5,568 bases of DNA, taken from Nitrososphaeraceae archaeon (GTDB lineage Archaea > Thermoproteota > Nitrososphaeria > Nitrososphaerales > Nitrososphaeraceae). The notes beneath the pieces were generated by a model. That model did not search any database. It was not told the DNA's origin and saw nothing but the letters and a program-made list of their open reading frames with translations. This document shows positions 4,829-5,568 of this stretch, piece by piece. The stretch's first letter is position 1. Every line of letters begins with the position of its first letter. The stretch lies in the NCBI GenBank assembly GCA_021155845.1, contig JAJNBK010000238.1, positions 1 to 5,568 on the forward strand, read 5' to 3'. The translations under genes were made by a program, and so were the position numbers.

Positions 4829-5032
4829 GTGAATAATGTAGATACATTATTACCTAGCGAGCCACAATACGGTAAGGGTAAGGGTAAGGGTAAGGGTAAG
4901 GGTTTTTCTATAATGATTTCTTTTTTAGATGATCACTTGATTTGCTATCTTTTTCAAAACTGGTTTGGATATTTAAGCGTGATTATTCTACTACTAGATT
5001 TTATATCCATACAAATAGAACTCATTTTATGA
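4829..5032 (+). CDS. Doubtful small ORF with Gly-Lys repeat and hydrophobic C-terminus
   Basis: A GTG-started frame of 67 residues reads NNVDTLLPSEPQY, then five Gly-Lys dipeptides encoded by the (GGGTAA)n tract. A hydrophobic segment (about 41-65) that could cross a membrane follows. The family is not recognised. In favour: a TATA-like TTATAC at 4792-4797 would give a leader of about 10 nt, and the stop TGA overlaps the ATG of the Spy-like gene as ATGA, as in translationally coupled pairs. Against: no Shine-Dalgarno, the start lies inside an inverted repeat, the composition is low-complexity, and the Spy-like gene has its own well-placed TATA box within this frame. A non-coding regulatory region is the more likely explanation. 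Confidence 0.2.
   Translation: MNNVDTLLPSEPQYGKGKGKGKGKGFSIMISFLDDHLICYLFQNWFGYLSVIILLLDFISIQIELIL
4832..4851. promoter_or_regulatory. 9+2+9 inverted repeat, candidate regulator-binding site
   Basis: AATAATGTAgaTACATTATT consists of two perfect 9-bp arms around a 2-bp centre. A two-base spacer does not favour an RNA hairpin loop, so a double-stranded DNA site for a dimeric regulator is the better reading. It sits just downstream of a TATA-like TTATAC (4792-4797), about where transcription from that box would begin, which is a typical repressor position. It lies 19 bp before the G-rich tract. Confidence 0.4.
4871..4902 (+). repeat. (GGGTAA)n hexanucleotide repeat with G-quadruplex form
   Basis: The tract reads GG followed by five GGG runs, each separated by TAA, and then TTTTT. 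Four GGG runs with 3-nt loops are enough for a canonical intramolecular G-quadruplex; five are present on the plus strand, with the C-rich complement on the minus strand. It differs by one base from the vertebrate telomere unit (GGGTTA). The hexamer repeat should be prone to slippage, so copy number may vary between strains. It lies about 130 bp before the Spy-like gene. Confidence 0.85.
4999..5006 (+). promoter_or_regulatory. TATA box for leaderless transcription of the Spy-like gene
   Basis: TTTTATAT is centred about 26 nt before the ATG at 5029, exactly where an archaeal TATA box must lie if transcription begins at the start codon itself. No Shine-Dalgarno precedes that ATG, so leaderless initiation is the simplest reading. 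This argues for 5029, not an in-frame ATG at 4942, as the true start. Confidence 0.5.
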
Positions 5033-5196
5033 ACACTCATGGTAAATACTCTCACATTTTCTTGTTGACAACAATGATTACTGTAGTAGTAATATTAGGG
5101 CTTGCTTCATCCATATCATCCACTCTATTTGCTCAAAGTCCCTTACATTCTGGACATGCTGCCGCTAATGATACGATTTCAAAGTATACAGGTTAA
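5029..5196 (+). pseudogene. 5' fragment of frameshifted Spy-like exported protein (signal peptide)
   Basis: This 55-residue frame begins MNTHGKYSHI and continues with a hydrophobic segment (about 10-28) ending near STLFAQSP. That is a Sec-type signal peptide or N-terminal anchor, with possible cleavage after FA. A short His/Ala-rich mature stretch (SPLHSGHAAAN) leads to a TAA at 5194-5196. The rest of the protein continues in the -1 frame from 5193, where re-reading one base gives KYTG then LNGYPGPRHV, the sequence expected for the family. The best explanation is a one-base loss near 5184-5194, either in the genome or as a sequencing error. The stretch contains no classical slippery heptamer for programmed -1 frameshifting. 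The in-frame ATG at 4942 adds 29 unconvincing residues and is not preferred, because a well-placed TATA box precedes 5029. Confidence 0.65.
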
Positions 5197-5537
5197 ACGG
5201 TTATCCTGGCCCACGGCATGTATTGGATTTGGCAAATAAGCTTAAACTTACTGATGAACAGAAAAAGAATATTACAACAATTTACAATGATATGAAAAAG
5301 AAAGCGATAGAGTTGGGACAGAAGATTGTCGATATAGAAAGAATTGCCAATGAGGAATTTGTTAATAAATCAATAATTGATACTCAAATAAAACAACTAA
5401 TCTTGAAAAGTGCAGAAATTTACGGACAACTTCGGTATACTCATTTAAACACTCATTTGAAGATGCTAGATATTCTTACCTCTGAGCAAACTGCCCTATA
5501 CAATAGTTTACGTGGTTACTCATACAGCGGCCAATAG
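5193..5537 (+). pseudogene. 3' fragment: Spy/CpxP-like LTxxQ domain (periplasmic metal/stress protein)
   Basis: This frame carries the mature domain. It opens with NGYPGPRHVLDLANKL, a stretch I recognise from bacterial and archaeal Spy-like proteins often annotated as periplasmic heavy-metal resistance or sensor proteins. Then come LTDEQ, a long charged helix (KKKAIELGQKIVDIERIA), the helix YGQLRYTHLNTHLKML, the second LTxxQ motif LTSEQ and a closing LRGYSYSG. The fold is all-helical, and family members bind misfolded proteins or metal outside the membrane. Joined to the signal-peptide fragment by a -1 shift it would give about 169 residues, a normal length. Read alone, the only upstream start is a TTG at 5223 without Shine-Dalgarno, which would drop the NGYPGP motif and the export signal, so this fragment is unlikely to function by itself. 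The last 31 bases of the window, ending AAGGA, hold no gene but may be a Shine-Dalgarno for the next one. Confidence 0.72.
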
Positions 5538-5568
5538 AGAACTAATACAGAATAGCATGACATAAGGA

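Larger units (their letters stand above)
4397..5028. other. Long intergenic region between divergent corA and the Spy-like gene
   Basis: This 632-bp stretch holds no confidently supported gene. The only frame of note is 4829-5032, listed separately. From left to right it contains the corA promoter region, a 16-bp palindrome, and a run of nine T (4592-4600). Five copies of TTGAAA follow (4626, 4641, 4651, 4739, 4755), then a small palindrome TACAGCTGTA (4672-4681) and a TATA-like TTATAC (4792-4797). A 9+2+9 inverted repeat and a (GGGTAA)n tract complete it. No tRNA or C/D-box RNA was recognised. The density of symmetric sites makes it look like a shared regulatory region. Confidence 0.45.

Noticed and set aside
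4871..4902. CRISPR or true telomere interpretation of the GGGTAA repeat
   Set aside because: The unit is only 6 bp with no spacers, the tract is short and internal, and genomes of the inferred lineage are circular; a simple repeat with quadruplex form explains it.
4942..5028. N-terminal extension of the Spy-like protein from an upstream in-frame ATG
   Set aside because: It would place 29 extra residues before a clear signal peptide; the TATA box at 4999-5006 fits a start at 5029, and the extension has no ribosome binding site.
5182..5196. Programmed -1 frameshifting as the explanation for the split Spy-like gene
   Set aside because: The in-frame codons AAG TAT ACA GGT TAA give no X-XXY-YYZ slippery heptamer and no obvious downstream structure was seen; a one-base deletion or sequence error is simpler.

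Overview
This AT-rich window reads as archaeal, most likely an ammonia-oxidising thaumarchaeon of the Nitrososphaera/Nitrosocosmicus type. The lineage call is an inference. It rests on a MEDS-domain sensor, stand-alone receiver proteins with Asn-rich linkers, an Lrp/AsnC-type regulator, starts lacking Shine-Dalgarno sites but preceded at short distance by TATA-like boxes, and a Spy-like exported protein. No rRNA, tRNA, CRISPR array or transposase was seen.

Layout: positions 1-97 may hold the last 31 codons of a membrane protein (weak). 98-407 is a leader region without a supported gene. 408-1408 is a two-gene unit, an Lrp/AsnC-type DNA-binding protein followed with a 1-base overlap by a receiver-only response regulator. 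1629-2231 encodes a stand-alone MEDS-domain protein. 2240-2339 is a perfect two-copy 49-bp tandem repeat, followed by a hairpin between convergent genes. 2476-2970 (minus) is a second receiver protein, but its receiver has lost the block carrying the phospho-accepting aspartate. 2971-3325 has no supported gene but contains a nested inverted repeat. 3326-4396 (minus) is a CorA-type divalent-metal transporter with an extra charged C-terminal tail. 4397-5028 holds a perfect 16-bp palindrome upstream of corA, a 9+2+9 inverted repeat, and a (GGGTAA)n tract with G-quadruplex form. 5029-5537 is a Spy/LTxxQ-type exported protein split by a -1 frameshift.

Functionally the left half looks like a signalling neighbourhood: a DNA-binding protein coupled to a phosphorylatable receiver, a ligand/redox-type sensor domain without an output domain, and a receiver that should no longer accept phosphate in the usual way. 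The right half is about metal or envelope homeostasis: CorA and a damaged periplasmic-type metal/stress protein. A link between the two halves is not shown by the sequence.

The observations most worth following are the receiver with a precise internal loss of its phosphorylation segment, the frameshifted Spy-like gene, the Lrp-receiver gene pair, and the G-quadruplex tract with an adjacent inverted repeat upstream of the Spy-like gene.
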